Source: Atlantibacter sp032062175
Lineage (GTDB): Bacteria; Pseudomonadota; Gammaproteobacteria; Enterobacterales; Enterobacteriaceae
Direction: 5' to 3'
NCBI RefSeq assembly: GCF_032062175.1
Contig: NZ_DAMBQK010000007.1
Location: 62,001 to 126,000, forward strand
DNA length: 64,000 nt
The position numbers were made by a program, and so were the translations under genes. The notes below the pieces were generated by a model. It saw nothing but the letters and a program-made list of their open reading frames with translations. It was not told where the DNA came from and ran no database searches. Positions 44,090-52,057 of this stretch are shown here, piece after piece. Every line of letters starts with the position of its first letter. Position 1 is the stretch's first letter.

Positions 44090-44566
44090 ATGAAAAAACT
44101 GTTAATTCTGGCGGCGCTCTTGTCGCCCTGTAGCTTTGCACAGCCGATTAATGTGTTGAATAACCCGAATCAGCCGGGGTTCGTCAATCCAAGCGAGCAG
44201 CGGATGCAAAACCAGATGCAGAGCCAGCAAATCCAGCAGAAAGGGATGCTGAACCAGCAATTGCAAACCCAGAACCGGGTTCAGCAGCAGCATCTGGAAT
44301 CGCAGATCAACACCAATAATCAGCGCATCAGAGAGTCCGCGCCGGGCGAGCTGAACCCGCAAACCCAGCAGATCCTGCCCAATACCGGCGGCAGTATGCT
44401 GAACAATGGCTCATCCAGCCAGGACCGGATGCTGAATAATCAGCAGCATATGTTGCCCAGCCAAACCAACGGCGACATGCTGCGGCCTAATAACGGCACC
44501 CTGAGTAATCAGGGGGTGACCACCATGCCGCAGCCCAATATCCCGCTGAAAACTATCGGTCCTTAA
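44090..44566 (+). CDS. yhhA: YhhA, Gln/Asn-rich secreted protein (DUF2756)
   Basis: This 158-residue protein starts with a signal peptide (MKKLLILAALLSPCSFA). The mature N-terminus INVLNNPNQPGF and C-terminus NIPLKTIGP are conserved with E. coli YhhA. The middle is extremely rich in Gln and Asn (MQNQMQSQQIQQKGMLNQQ, QTQNRVQQQHLES). Three ATGs lie in frame at 44084, 44087 and 44090; GAGGAGG at 44075-44081 best serves the third. Function is unknown. Its stop codon overlaps the stop of the converging ugpQ in a shared TTAA. Confidence 0.9.
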   Translation: MKKLLILAALLSPCSFAQPINVLNNPNQPGFVNPSEQRMQNQMQSQQIQQKGMLNQQLQTQNRVQQQHLESQINTNNQRIRESAPGELNPQTQQILPNTGGSMLNNGSSSQDRMLNNQQHMLPSQTNGDMLRPNNGTLSNQGVTTMPQPNIPLKTIGP

Positions 44567-45303
44567 GCTGTAAAATGCGGGCCGATCTCGTCGATGCGAT
44601 CGGTGCAAATGCTATCCACTCCCCAGCGCAGCAGCGTGGCGGCGCGCTGGGGATTGTTAACGGTGTAAACCAGGATTTTTAGCCCCGCCGCCTTCAGCGC
44701 CGCAACCCGCGCTTCGTCCAGCAGTTTGTGATTCAGGTGAATCGACACACAACCGAGGCGTGACGTTAACTCACGCCAGTCGCTGTGCCATTCATCCAGC
44801 AATAATCCGCGCGGCAGTTCCGGCGCAGCCTGTTGAGCGGCTTCCAGCGCCGCCACGGAAAACGACGACAGCAGCGGCGGCGTCATACCCTGCCATAACT
44901 CACGCGCCGCCAGCGCCACCACTTTCCCGGTTTGCGCGTCAACGCCGGTGGTGGGTTTGATTTCTATGTTCGCCATCATACCGTGCTCGCGACAGCGCGC
45001 GGCGACGTCCTTCAGCTGCGGCAGCGCTTCGCCTTTGAATTCGCCGCTGTACCAGCTACCGGCATCGACTTTCAGCAGGTCGTCCCAGTCGAGATTGCCG
45101 GCGATACCCCAGCCGTTGCTGGTACGCTCAAGCGTGTCGTCATGCAGCAGAAAGATCTGCCCGTCTCTGGAAAGCTTGGCGTCAAACTCAATCATGGTAT
45201 GCCCATAACGCGCCCCCACATCGATAGCCGCCAGGGTATTTTCGGGAGCAAGCTTGCCGCCGCCCCGGTGGGCGACAATCGCAGGGTAAGGCCAGTTATT
45301 CAT
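44563..45303 (-). CDS. ugpQ: UgpQ, cytoplasmic glycerophosphodiester phosphodiesterase
   Basis: This 246-residue GDPD-family enzyme hydrolyses glycerophosphodiesters taken up by Ugp to glycerol 3-phosphate and an alcohol. The active-site motif HRGGGKLAPENTLAA (His near 12) and EFDAKLSRDG with metal-binding acids are present, along with the second His in LHDDTLERTS. No signal peptide is seen, as expected for UgpQ rather than GlpQ. Its start overlaps the ugpC stop by 4 bases (45300-45303), so it is the last gene of ugpBAECQ. Confidence 0.97.
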   Translation of the reverse strand: MNNWPYPAIVAHRGGGKLAPENTLAAIDVGARYGHTMIEFDAKLSRDGQIFLLHDDTLERTSNGWGIAGNLDWDDLLKVDAGSWYSGEFKGEALPQLKDVAARCREHGMMANIEIKPTTGVDAQTGKVVALAARELWQGMTPPLLSSFSVAALEAAQQAAPELPRGLLLDEWHSDWRELTSRLGCVSIHLNHKLLDEARVAALKAAGLKILVYTVNNPQRAATLLRWGVDSICTDRIDEIGPHFTA

Positions 45304-46367
45304 AGACGTTGTCCTGTATCACCATCGAAAAAGTGCAGATGCTCCGGCGGCAGATGCAGCCAGAGCGTCGAGCCCGCCGCAGGCCGGTGCTGATGCGCAA
45401 GACGCACAATCACTTTTTGCTCGCCAAAACGCCCGTGGGCCAGGTTATCCGCGCCCAGCATCTCCAGGGTTTGCACCATGAGCGGCACGCCGCCTGCGGC
45501 CTGTGAGCTTAACGCAATATGCTCGGGGCGGATACCCAGGGTCACCACGCGCCCGGCCAGCCCCAGATGACGCGCGCCCAGCGGCAGGCTGAGTGTATCG
45601 GCGTCAAAATGGGTGCCCTGGGCATTGACGCGCCCCTCCAGCAAGTTCATTGCCGGAGAGCCAATAAAGCTCGCCACAAAGCGCGACGCGGGGCGTTCAT
45701 AGACCTCAACCGGCGTACCGATTTGCTCGGCGATGCCCTTATTCATCACCATCACACGCTGGGCCAGCGTCATGGCTTCAACCTGATCGTGGGTAACGTA
45801 AAGACTGGTGGTTTTCAGGCGGCGATGCAGTTGCTGTAACTCAAGGCGCATCTGCACCCGCAGCTTGGCGTCAAGATTGGAAAGCGGTTCGTCGAACAGG
45901 AACACTGCCGGATCGCGCACGATAGCACGGCCCATCGCCACGCGCTGGCGCTGCCCGCCGGACAGCTCGCGGGGGCGGCGTTTCAGTAAGCCATCCAGCT
46001 CCAGAATACGCGCCGCTTCATTGACCCGCGCCTCGATATGGCTCTTGCCCATGCCGCGAATTTTCAGGCCCCACGCCATATTCTCTTCGACGTTCATATG
46101 CGGATACAGCGCGTAGTTCTGGAATACCATGGCGATGCCGCGCGCTTTTGGCTCCAGTTCGGTGACCCGCTGGTTATCAATCCAGATATCGCCGCTGGTC
46201 ACGCGCTCCAGCCCGGCCACCATGCGCAGCAGCGTGGATTTTCCGCAGCCCGACGGGCCGACCATCACGATAAACTCGCCGTCCGCCACGTCCACGGTCA
46301 ACGGCTTAATCACCTGGGTTTTGCCATCCCAGCTTTTGGATACTGCCTGTAGCTTTAATCCAGCCAT
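45300..46367 (-). CDS. ugpC: UgpC, ABC transporter ATPase for sn-glycerol-3-phosphate
   Basis: This 355-residue ATPase of the MalK/UgpC family energises G3P and glycerophosphodiester import. Walker A is VGPSGCGKST near residue 37, the signature is LSGGQRQR, and Walker B is VFLFDEPLSNLDA. The C-terminal regulatory TOBE-like domain (about 240-355) includes LGIRPEHIALS. The ATG at 46367 gives MAGLKLQAVSKSWDG, matching E. coli; the frame runs 4 codons further. It ends one base before the ugpE stop codon. Confidence 0.97.
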   Translation of the reverse strand: MAGLKLQAVSKSWDGKTQVIKPLTVDVADGEFIVMVGPSGCGKSTLLRMVAGLERVTSGDIWIDNQRVTELEPKARGIAMVFQNYALYPHMNVEENMAWGLKIRGMGKSHIEARVNEAARILELDGLLKRRPRELSGGQRQRVAMGRAIVRDPAVFLFDEPLSNLDAKLRVQMRLELQQLHRRLKTTSLYVTHDQVEAMTLAQRVMVMNKGIAEQIGTPVEVYERPASRFVASFIGSPAMNLLEGRVNAQGTHFDADTLSLPLGARHLGLAGRVVTLGIRPEHIALSSQAAGGVPLMVQTLEMLGADNLAHGRFGEQKVIVRLAHQHRPAAGSTLWLHLPPEHLHFFDGDTGQRL

Positions 46368-46368
46368 G

Positions 46369-47214
46369 TTATTTCTCACTGTCCACTAAGCCGCGCACAA
46401 ACGCGCGCTGCATCACTAATACAATCACCACCGGCGGGATCAGCGTCAGCAGCATCGCCGCCATCACCTGGTTCCACTGGGTGCTGCCCTCGCCGGTTGA
46501 AATCATCCCTTTAATACCCGCGACGGCGGTGCCCAGATTGACGTCGCTGACGATCAGCAGCGGCCACAGATACTGGTTCCAGCCATAGATGAAGGTGATG
46601 ACGAACAGCGCCGCCAGGTTGGTACGGGAGAGCGGCAGCACGATGTCGCGGAAAAAGCGCATCGGCGATGCGCCGTCAATGCGCGCCGCCTCAATCAGTT
46701 CATCTGGCAGGGTCATAAAGAACTGGCGGAACAGGAAGGTGGCGGTTGCGGATGCCATCAGCGGCAGGGTCAGCCCAGTATAACTGTCGAGCAGCTTCAG
46801 GTTGGCGATCACGTCCACCGTCGGGAAAATACGCACTTCCACCGGCAGCATCAGGGTGATGAAAATCATCCAGAAGCAGAGATTGCGCAGCGGGAAGCGG
46901 AACCAGACGATGGCGAACGCCGACAGGATCGATACCGCGATTTTGCCGACCGTGATGGTCAACGCCATCACCAGGCTGTTAAACAGCATCAGGCCGAACG
47001 GCGCGCTGTTGGCCCCCACGCCGTGTTGCCAGATATGGCTGAGGTTTTCCCACAGATGACCGCCGGGGATCAGCGTCATTGGGGTCTCGAATACCGCTTT
47101 GTTGTCCAGCGTGGCGGCCACAAATGCCACGTACATTGGAAACAGGATCACGGTGATACCGAGGATCAACATGCAATGGCTGAAGATATCCAGCCCGCGA
47201 CGGTGTTCTATCAT
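46369..47214 (-). CDS. ugpE: UgpE, ABC permease
   Basis: This 281-residue inner-membrane permease has six predicted helices. The EAA loop that docks on the ATPase is EAARIDGASPMRFFRDIVLPLSRTN, near residue 185. It matches E. coli UgpE in length and sequence. Its start overlaps the ugpA stop by 4 bases (47211-47214). With UgpA it forms the membrane channel of the Ugp importer. Confidence 0.97.
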   Translation of the reverse strand: MIEHRRGLDIFSHCMLILGITVILFPMYVAFVAATLDNKAVFETPMTLIPGGHLWENLSHIWQHGVGANSAPFGLMLFNSLVMALTITVGKIAVSILSAFAIVWFRFPLRNLCFWMIFITLMLPVEVRIFPTVDVIANLKLLDSYTGLTLPLMASATATFLFRQFFMTLPDELIEAARIDGASPMRFFRDIVLPLSRTNLAALFVITFIYGWNQYLWPLLIVSDVNLGTAVAGIKGMISTGEGSTQWNQVMAAMLLTLIPPVVIVLVMQRAFVRGLVDSEK

Positions 47215-48098
47215 TGGTATCGCACCCTTTTTTCAACGTAGCGGAACTGCACCACCGTCAGCACAATCACCAGCGCCATCAGCACCACCGACTGCGCCGC
47301 CGATGCCGACAGATCCAGCCCGGCAAAACCTTCGCGGTAGATTTTGTAGATAAGCGTGGTGGTCGCCTGCACCGGCCCACCGGCGGTAGCGGCGTCGATC
47401 ACCGGGAAGGTGTCGAAAAAGGCGTAAACCAGATTCACCACCAGCAGGAAGAAGCTCACCGGGGCAATCAGCGGCAACGACAGTTTAAAGAACCGGCGCA
47501 CCGGCCCGGCGCCGTCAATGGCCGCCGCTTCGACCAGCGAACGGGGGATCGACTGCAACGCGGCAAAGAAAAACAGGAAGTTATAGCTGATCTGCTTCCA
47601 CACCGAGGCGAAGACCACCAGGAACATCGCCTGGCCACTATGCTGAGCGTGATTCCACTGATAGCCCATCAGCTCCAGCCAGTGGGTAATCAACCCGCGT
47701 CCGGGGTTAAACAGGAAGATCCACAGCACGGCGGCAATCGCGGGGGCGACGGCGTAGGGCAGCAGCATCAGGGTCTGATACAGGCGGCTGGCGCGCACCA
47801 CGTAATCCACCAGCGCGGCAAAAAACAGCGAGCTGACCAGACCGAAAAACGTCACCATGGCGCTGAATTTCATGGTGGTCCAGAACGAGTCCAGGTAGTA
47901 GCTGTCGTTCAGCAACTGGCGGAAGTTATCCAGACCGACAAACTCACTGGATAAACCAAACGGATCGACGCTTTGCACCGAGTACCAGAGCGCTTCCCCG
48001 GCGGGCCAGATAAAAAACACCACCGTGATAGCAAGTTGGGGCAATAACAGCAGATACGGCAACCAGCCTGACTGGAATACCGGGCGTGATGAGGACAT
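47211..48098 (-). CDS. ugpA: UgpA, ABC permease
   Basis: This 295-residue inner-membrane permease with six predicted helices carries the EAA loop EAAAIDGAGPVRRFFKLSLPLIAPV near residue 195. The ATG at 48098 gives MSSSRPVFQSGWLPYL and the E. coli length; a TTG four codons upstream is the only alternative. It pairs with UgpE. A terminator-like hairpin separates it from ugpB, so less permease than binding protein is expected. Confidence 0.96.
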   Translation of the reverse strand: MSSSRPVFQSGWLPYLLLLPQLAITVVFFIWPAGEALWYSVQSVDPFGLSSEFVGLDNFRQLLNDSYYLDSFWTTMKFSAMVTFFGLVSSLFFAALVDYVVRASRLYQTLMLLPYAVAPAIAAVLWIFLFNPGRGLITHWLELMGYQWNHAQHSGQAMFLVVFASVWKQISYNFLFFFAALQSIPRSLVEAAAIDGAGPVRRFFKLSLPLIAPVSFFLLVVNLVYAFFDTFPVIDAATAGGPVQATTTLIYKIYREGFAGLDLSASAAQSVVLMALVIVLTVVQFRYVEKRVRYQ

Positions 48099-48111
48099 AG
48101 CGTTACTCAAT

Positions 48112-48148
48112 AAAAACCCCTCACCCGGCGCGCGTCCAGCGTGAGGGG
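48112..48148 (-). terminator. intercistronic attenuator between ugpB and ugpA
   Basis: On the minus strand CCCCTCAC and GTGAGGGG form a perfect 8-bp stem with a G+C-rich loop, followed by TTTTTATT. It lies 10 bases after the ugpB stop codon and before ugpA, where partial termination would favour the binding protein over the permeases. Confidence 0.8.
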
Positions 48149-48158
48149 CGAATTTTTA

Positions 48159-49472
48159 TCAGGATTTTGTGGATTGTTCGAAGCGGCGCAACAGCTGGTT
48201 GCCACGCTCAACGGCGGCGTCCAGCGCCTGCTGAGGCGTTTTCTTGCCGGTCCAGACGCTTTCCAGTTCTTCATCCACCACGGTGCGGATTTGCGGCATA
48301 TTGCCCAGACGCAGCCCTTTGGTGTAGTCCAACGGCGGCTTGTTCAGCATCTGACGGGTAGCGATATCCGCGCCAGGGTTTTTATCGTAGAAGCCCTGCT
48401 CGCGGGTCAGGTCATAGGCCGCTTTGGTGATCGGCAGATAACCGGTTTTCTGGTGCCATTCGGCGGCGTTTTCCGGCTTCGCCAGGAAGTCGAGGAACTC
48501 CGCGACGCCTTTATAGGTTTCTTTGTCTTTGCCCTGCATAACCCACAGGCTGGCCCCGCCGATAATGGCGTTTTGCGGCGCGCCTTTGGCGTCGGCGTCG
48601 TACGGCATCATCCCCACGCCATAGTTGAATTTGGCGTAGTGGCGGATGTCCGCCAGCGAGCCGGAAGAGGCAGTAGTCATCGCGCAGTCGCCGTTATAAA
48701 ACTTCTCGGTGGATTCATCCTTACGGCCGAAGTAGGTGAAATCCCCTTTCTTGTTCAGCGCTTGCAGCATGGCGATATGCTTCACCTGCTCCGGCTTGTT
48801 GAATTCCAGCACCGCGTGAGTGCCGTTAAAGCCGTTATTCTCGGTGGCGACCGGCAGGCCGTGCCAGGCGCTGAAGTTTTCAATCTGGATCCAGCCCTGC
48901 CAGCCGCTGGCGTAACCGCACTTCATCCCGGCGGCTTTCAGCTTCGCGGTATAGTCCGCCAGATCCTGCCAGGTTTTCGGCGGCTGCTCCGGGTCTAAAC
49001 CGGCTTTTTTGAAGGCGTCTTTGTTGTAGTACAGCACCGGGGTGGAGCTGTTAAACGGCTGCGACAGCAGGTGGCCGCTCTTCGCGTCGGTGTAATAACC
49101 GGAAACCGTCGGCACAAACTGGGATTCGTCAAACGTGATGCCCGCATCGCTGAACACTTCATACACCGGCTTGATGGCTTTCGACGCCATCATGGTCGCG
49201 GTGCCGACTTCATACACCTGCAAAATCGCCGGGGCATTACCGGTGCGGAACGCCGCGATCCCGGCCGCCAGGCTCTGCTCGTAGTTGCCTTTATAAACCG
49301 GGGTAATCTGGTAATCCGGGTGGGTCTGGTTGAAACGTTGCGCTAAGGATTCCACTTCTTTACCCAGTTCGCCTTCCATGGAATGCCAGAACGGAATAGG
49401 GGTAGCAGCGAAAGACTGACTGGCCAACGCCATCCCAATCGCCAGAGCTGAAGCTGTACGTAACGATGTCAT
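48159..49472 (-). CDS. ugpB: UgpB, periplasmic glycerol-3-phosphate-binding protein
   Basis: This 437-residue solute-binding protein delivers sn-glycerol 3-phosphate and glycerophosphodiesters to UgpAEC. The signal peptide is MTSLRTASALAIGMALASQSFAA. The mature start PIPFWHSMEGELGKEV and ligand-site segments (GKDKETYKGVAEFLDFLAKPENAAEWHQKTGYLP) match E. coli UgpB. ATG at 49472 fits the signal peptide and follows AGAGAG; the frame is open 13 codons more. It heads ugpBAECQ. A nine-unit PhoB half-site array upstream predicts strong phosphate-starvation control. Confidence 0.97.
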   Translation of the reverse strand: MTSLRTASALAIGMALASQSFAATPIPFWHSMEGELGKEVESLAQRFNQTHPDYQITPVYKGNYEQSLAAGIAAFRTGNAPAILQVYEVGTATMMASKAIKPVYEVFSDAGITFDESQFVPTVSGYYTDAKSGHLLSQPFNSSTPVLYYNKDAFKKAGLDPEQPPKTWQDLADYTAKLKAAGMKCGYASGWQGWIQIENFSAWHGLPVATENNGFNGTHAVLEFNKPEQVKHIAMLQALNKKGDFTYFGRKDESTEKFYNGDCAMTTASSGSLADIRHYAKFNYGVGMMPYDADAKGAPQNAIIGGASLWVMQGKDKETYKGVAEFLDFLAKPENAAEWHQKTGYLPITKAAYDLTREQGFYDKNPGADIATRQMLNKPPLDYTKGLRLGNMPQIRTVVDEELESVWTGKKTPQQALDAAVERGNQLLRRFEQSTKS

Positions 49473-49547
49473 GCGGTTATCTCTCTTGTTGTGCCGGATG
49501 CGCGAAACCACGCGTTTTATGCTCGCGAGCTAACATGACACGCGCGA

Positions 49548-49642
49548 ATGACAGAAAAATAACTTTTTGATTACAAAACGGTGACAGCAAGATGCCGGGG
49601 AGATGTCGGCAGGATGGCAGGGGGATGATGGAAAGATGACGG
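49548..49642 (-). promoter_or_regulatory. array of nine in-phase PhoB half-sites before ugpB
   Basis: Seven-base units related to CTGTCAT on the minus strand repeat every 11 bases without a slip. Plus-strand positions start at 49548, 49559, 49570, 49581, 49592, 49603, 49614, 49625 and 49636. Read on the plus strand against ATGACAG they are ATGACAG, ATAACTT, ATTACAA, GTGACAG, ATGCCGG, ATGTCGG, ATGGCAG, ATGATGG and ATGACGG. All but one keep at least 5 of 7 bases. A Pho box is two such units plus 4-base spacers, so this is equal to more than four boxes. Confidence 0.8.
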
Positions 49643-49676
49643 AAGCCGCCAGGTGTTTTTAACAGTTATTTTTCTC

Positions 49677-49707
49677 GTATAGCATTCCGCTACACTTTGG
49701 TTATAAT
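49677..49707 (+). promoter_or_regulatory. promoter and candidate operator of the toxin-antitoxin pair
   Basis: TATAAT at 49702-49707 is a consensus -10. GTATAGC-ATTCC-GCTACAC (49677-49695) is a near-perfect inverted repeat (6 of 7 pairs) over the -35 region, a usual place for autoregulation by a ribbon-helix-helix antitoxin. I infer binding; it is not shown. Confidence 0.5.
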
Positions 49708-49741
49708 TCACCCACCAGGCTGTACATTAACAGGAGGAAAT

Positions 49742-50041
49742 ATGCCTTCAACCCGCATCCCCGCTGGTGCTAAAAAATTACCGCGGGAAAACCAGATCAA
49801 TCTTCGCGCCAGCGATGAAGAGCGTGCCGTTATCGACTATGCCGCAACGCTGGTAAATAAATCGCGCACCGATTTTATTCTGGAGCTGGCCTATAACGAG
49901 GCCCAGAACATCATTCTCGACCAGCGCGTTTTTATGCTGGACGATGAGCGTTATGCCGCTTTTATTCAACAGCTTGAAGCGCCGCTAGAAAATATCGAAG
50001 GACGCAACCGCTTAAAGGATGTTAAGCCAGAATGGGAATAA
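49742..50041 (+). CDS. DUF1778 ribbon-helix-helix antitoxin (TacA/AtaR type)
   Basis: This 99-residue protein has the DUF1778 pattern: NQINLRASDEERAVIDYAATLVNKSRTDFILELAYNEAQNIILDQ forms the DNA-binding ribbon-helix-helix, and the C-terminal part (about 60-99) would wrap the toxin. AGGAGG lies 4 bases before the ATG at 49742. Its last 10 bases overlap the start of the GNAT toxin gene, so the two are translationally coupled. The pair is inserted between ugpB and livF, where E. coli K-12 has no such genes. Confidence 0.9.
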   Translation: MPSTRIPAGAKKLPRENQINLRASDEERAVIDYAATLVNKSRTDFILELAYNEAQNIILDQRVFMLDDERYAAFIQQLEAPLENIEGRNRLKDVKPEWE

Positions 50042-50517
50042 AGGTTACGCAACCGGTACTACTGACGCAGGAGCATGACATAACCGAGTTTGAATGCGGC
50101 AATACCACGCTGGATACCTGGCTGGTGCGCCGCGCTTTTAAAAACCAGACGTTGAACGCATCCCGAACTTTTGTCACCTGCCAGACGGGAACTAACATTG
50201 TTGTGGGATATTATTGCCTGGCCTCTGGCTCTGTCGATCATACGCACGCAACACGAGGCTTACGTCAGAATATGCCAGACCCTATTCCTGTTATTTTGTT
50301 GGGTCGTCTGGCTGTCGATGTCGCGTATCAAAGCCACAAAGTGGGACAGAGGCTGTTAAAAGATGCGACCGATCGGGTAGAAAAGATTGCCGAGCATATT
50401 GGTATTAAAGCCATCATGGTTCACGCCATTGACGAAAAGGCGCTGCATTTTTACGAACATTACGGCTTCGTGCAGTCGGTGATTTCACCGAATACGTTGT
50501 TGTACCGGCTTAATTAG
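50032..50517 (+). CDS. GNAT-family acetyltransferase toxin (TacT/AtaT type)
   Basis: This 161-residue protein has the toxin-type GNAT fold: FECGNTTLDTWLVRRAFKNQ at the N-terminus, then the acetyl-CoA loop LLGRLAVDVAYQSHKVGQRLLKDA near residue 90-113, and a conserved Tyr in FYEHYGFV near 142. Family members acetylate the amino group of charged aminoacyl-tRNA and stop translation. The tRNA target is not readable here. It overlaps the antitoxin gene by 10 bases and is followed by a terminator. No inactivating change is visible. Confidence 0.9.
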   Translation: MGIKVTQPVLLTQEHDITEFECGNTTLDTWLVRRAFKNQTLNASRTFVTCQTGTNIVVGYYCLASGSVDHTHATRGLRQNMPDPIPVILLGRLAVDVAYQSHKVGQRLLKDATDRVEKIAEHIGIKAIMVHAIDEKALHFYEHYGFVQSVISPNTLLYRLN

Positions 50518-50531
50518 CCGCGTTTACCAAA

Positions 50532-50559
50532 AGAAAAGGAGCATTGCGGCTCCTTTTCT
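50532..50559. terminator. bidirectional terminator between the toxin gene and livF
   Basis: AGAAAAGGAGC (50532-50542) and GCTCCTTTTCT (50549-50559) form a perfect 11-bp stem. The T-rich 3' arm and A-rich 5' arm suit both converging genes. Confidence 0.85.
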
Positions 50560-50574
50560 CTGCTCAGAGAACGT

Positions 50575-51288
50575 TTATCCACCCAAATAGGCGCTCCGCA
50601 CGGCTTCGTTCGCCAGCAGCGCGTCACCGGTATCGGATAGCACCACGTGGCCGTTTTCCAGCACATAGCCGCGATCGGCGAGTTTCAGCGCCTGGTTGGC
50701 GTTCTGCTCCACCAGGAAGATGGTCATCCCCTCTTCGCGCAGCTGTTCGATGGTATCGAAAATCTGCTGGATGATGATCGGCGCGAGGCCCAGCGACGGT
50801 TCGTCCAGCAGCAGCAGACGCGGCTGGCTCATCAGGGCGCGGCCAATCGCCAGCATCTGCTGTTCACCGCCGGACATGGTGCCCGCGCGCTGAATACGCC
50901 GTTCGTGCAAGCGCGGAAACAGCTGATATACCCGCTCGATGCGCTCGTGATACTGCTGGCGATCGGCAAAGAAGCCGCCCATCGCCAGGTTCTCTTCCAC
51001 CGTCATCCGGGAAAACACGCGGCGCCCTTCCGGCACAATCGCCACTGCTTCACGCATGATTTTCGCGGTATGCCAGTCGGTAATATCTTTACCGTCAAAC
51101 ACAATGCGCCCGCTGGTAGCGCGCGGATCGCCGCACAGGGTACCGAGCAGCGTGGTTTTACCCGCGCCGTTGGCCCCGATCAGGGTGACGATTTCACCCT
51201 GCTTAATCTGCAAACTGACATCGTGCAGCGCCTGGATTTTGCCGTAATGGGCGCTGACTTTGTCAAAAGACAACATGACTTTTTCCAT
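50575..51288 (-). CDS. livF: LivF, branched-chain amino acid ABC ATPase
   Basis: This 237-residue ATPase works with LivG. Walker A GANGAGKTT is near residue 39, the signature MSGGEQQM near 139, and Walker B LLLLDEPSLGLAP near 160. It matches E. coli LivF in length (237). ATG at 51288 gives MEKVMLSFDKVSAHYG; the longer frame is not needed. It is the last gene of livKHMGF, one base after the livG stop codon. Confidence 0.97.
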   Translation of the reverse strand: MEKVMLSFDKVSAHYGKIQALHDVSLQIKQGEIVTLIGANGAGKTTLLGTLCGDPRATSGRIVFDGKDITDWHTAKIMREAVAIVPEGRRVFSRMTVEENLAMGGFFADRQQYHERIERVYQLFPRLHERRIQRAGTMSGGEQQMLAIGRALMSQPRLLLLDEPSLGLAPIIIQQIFDTIEQLREEGMTIFLVEQNANQALKLADRGYVLENGHVVLSDTGDALLANEAVRSAYLGG

Positions 51289-51289
51289 C

Positions 51290-52057
51290 TTATGCCTCGC
51301 CCAGGTATGCGCGGATAACATCAGGGTTATTACGGATCTGCTCCGGCGTGCCGTTGGCCAGCGGCGTCCCCTGGTTTACCACGTAAATGCGATCGGAAAT
51401 CCCCATCACCAGCTTCATATCATGCTCAATCAGCAGAATGGAGGTGTTGTGGTGATCGCGCAACTCGACGATCAATTCATCCAGCTCTTTGGTTTCTTTG
51501 GGGTTCAGGCCCGCCGCCGGTTCATCCAGCATCAGGATTTCCGGCTGGGTCACCATGCAACGCACGATCTCCAGACGGCGCTGATCGCCATAGGCGAGGT
51601 TGCTGGCCTGGCGGTTGGCGTGCGCCAGCAGCCCGATACGGTCGAGCCAGGTCGCCGCGCGGTCCAGCGCTTCGCTGTGGGTACGGCGAAACGCCGGGGT
51701 TTTCAGCAGGCCGGAAAACAGACCGGTTTTTAACTGCTGATGTTGCGCCACCAGCAGGTTTTCAATCACCGTCATTTCACGGAACAGGCGTACGTGCTGG
51801 AAAGTACGCACCACGCCCATGCGCGCGATTTGTTGGCCTGGCAGCCCTTCCAGATGCTTGTCGCGCAGTTTGATGGTGCCGCCGGTCGGTTTATAAAAGC
51901 CGGTCAGGCAGTTGAACACCGTGGTTTTACCCGCGCCGTTCGGCCCGATTAACGACACGATCTCATGCTCGCGCAGTTCCAGAGAGACATTGTTGACCGC
52001 CAGCAGACCGCCAAAACGCATCATCAGGCCTTCAACGCTTAAAAGTGGCTGACTCAT
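51290..52057 (-). CDS. livG: LivG, branched-chain amino acid ABC ATPase
   Basis: This 255-residue ATPase has Walker A GPNGAGKTT near residue 38, the signature in ASNLAYGDQRRLEI (a variant typical of LivG), and Walker B ILMLDEPAAGLNP. It pairs with LivF to drive leucine, isoleucine and valine import. Length equals E. coli LivG. Its ATG overlaps the livM stop by 4 bases. Confidence 0.97.
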   Translation of the reverse strand: MSQPLLSVEGLMMRFGGLLAVNNVSLELREHEIVSLIGPNGAGKTTVFNCLTGFYKPTGGTIKLRDKHLEGLPGQQIARMGVVRTFQHVRLFREMTVIENLLVAQHQQLKTGLFSGLLKTPAFRRTHSEALDRAATWLDRIGLLAHANRQASNLAYGDQRRLEIVRCMVTQPEILMLDEPAAGLNPKETKELDELIVELRDHHNTSILLIEHDMKLVMGISDRIYVVNQGTPLANGTPEQIRNNPDVIRAYLGEA

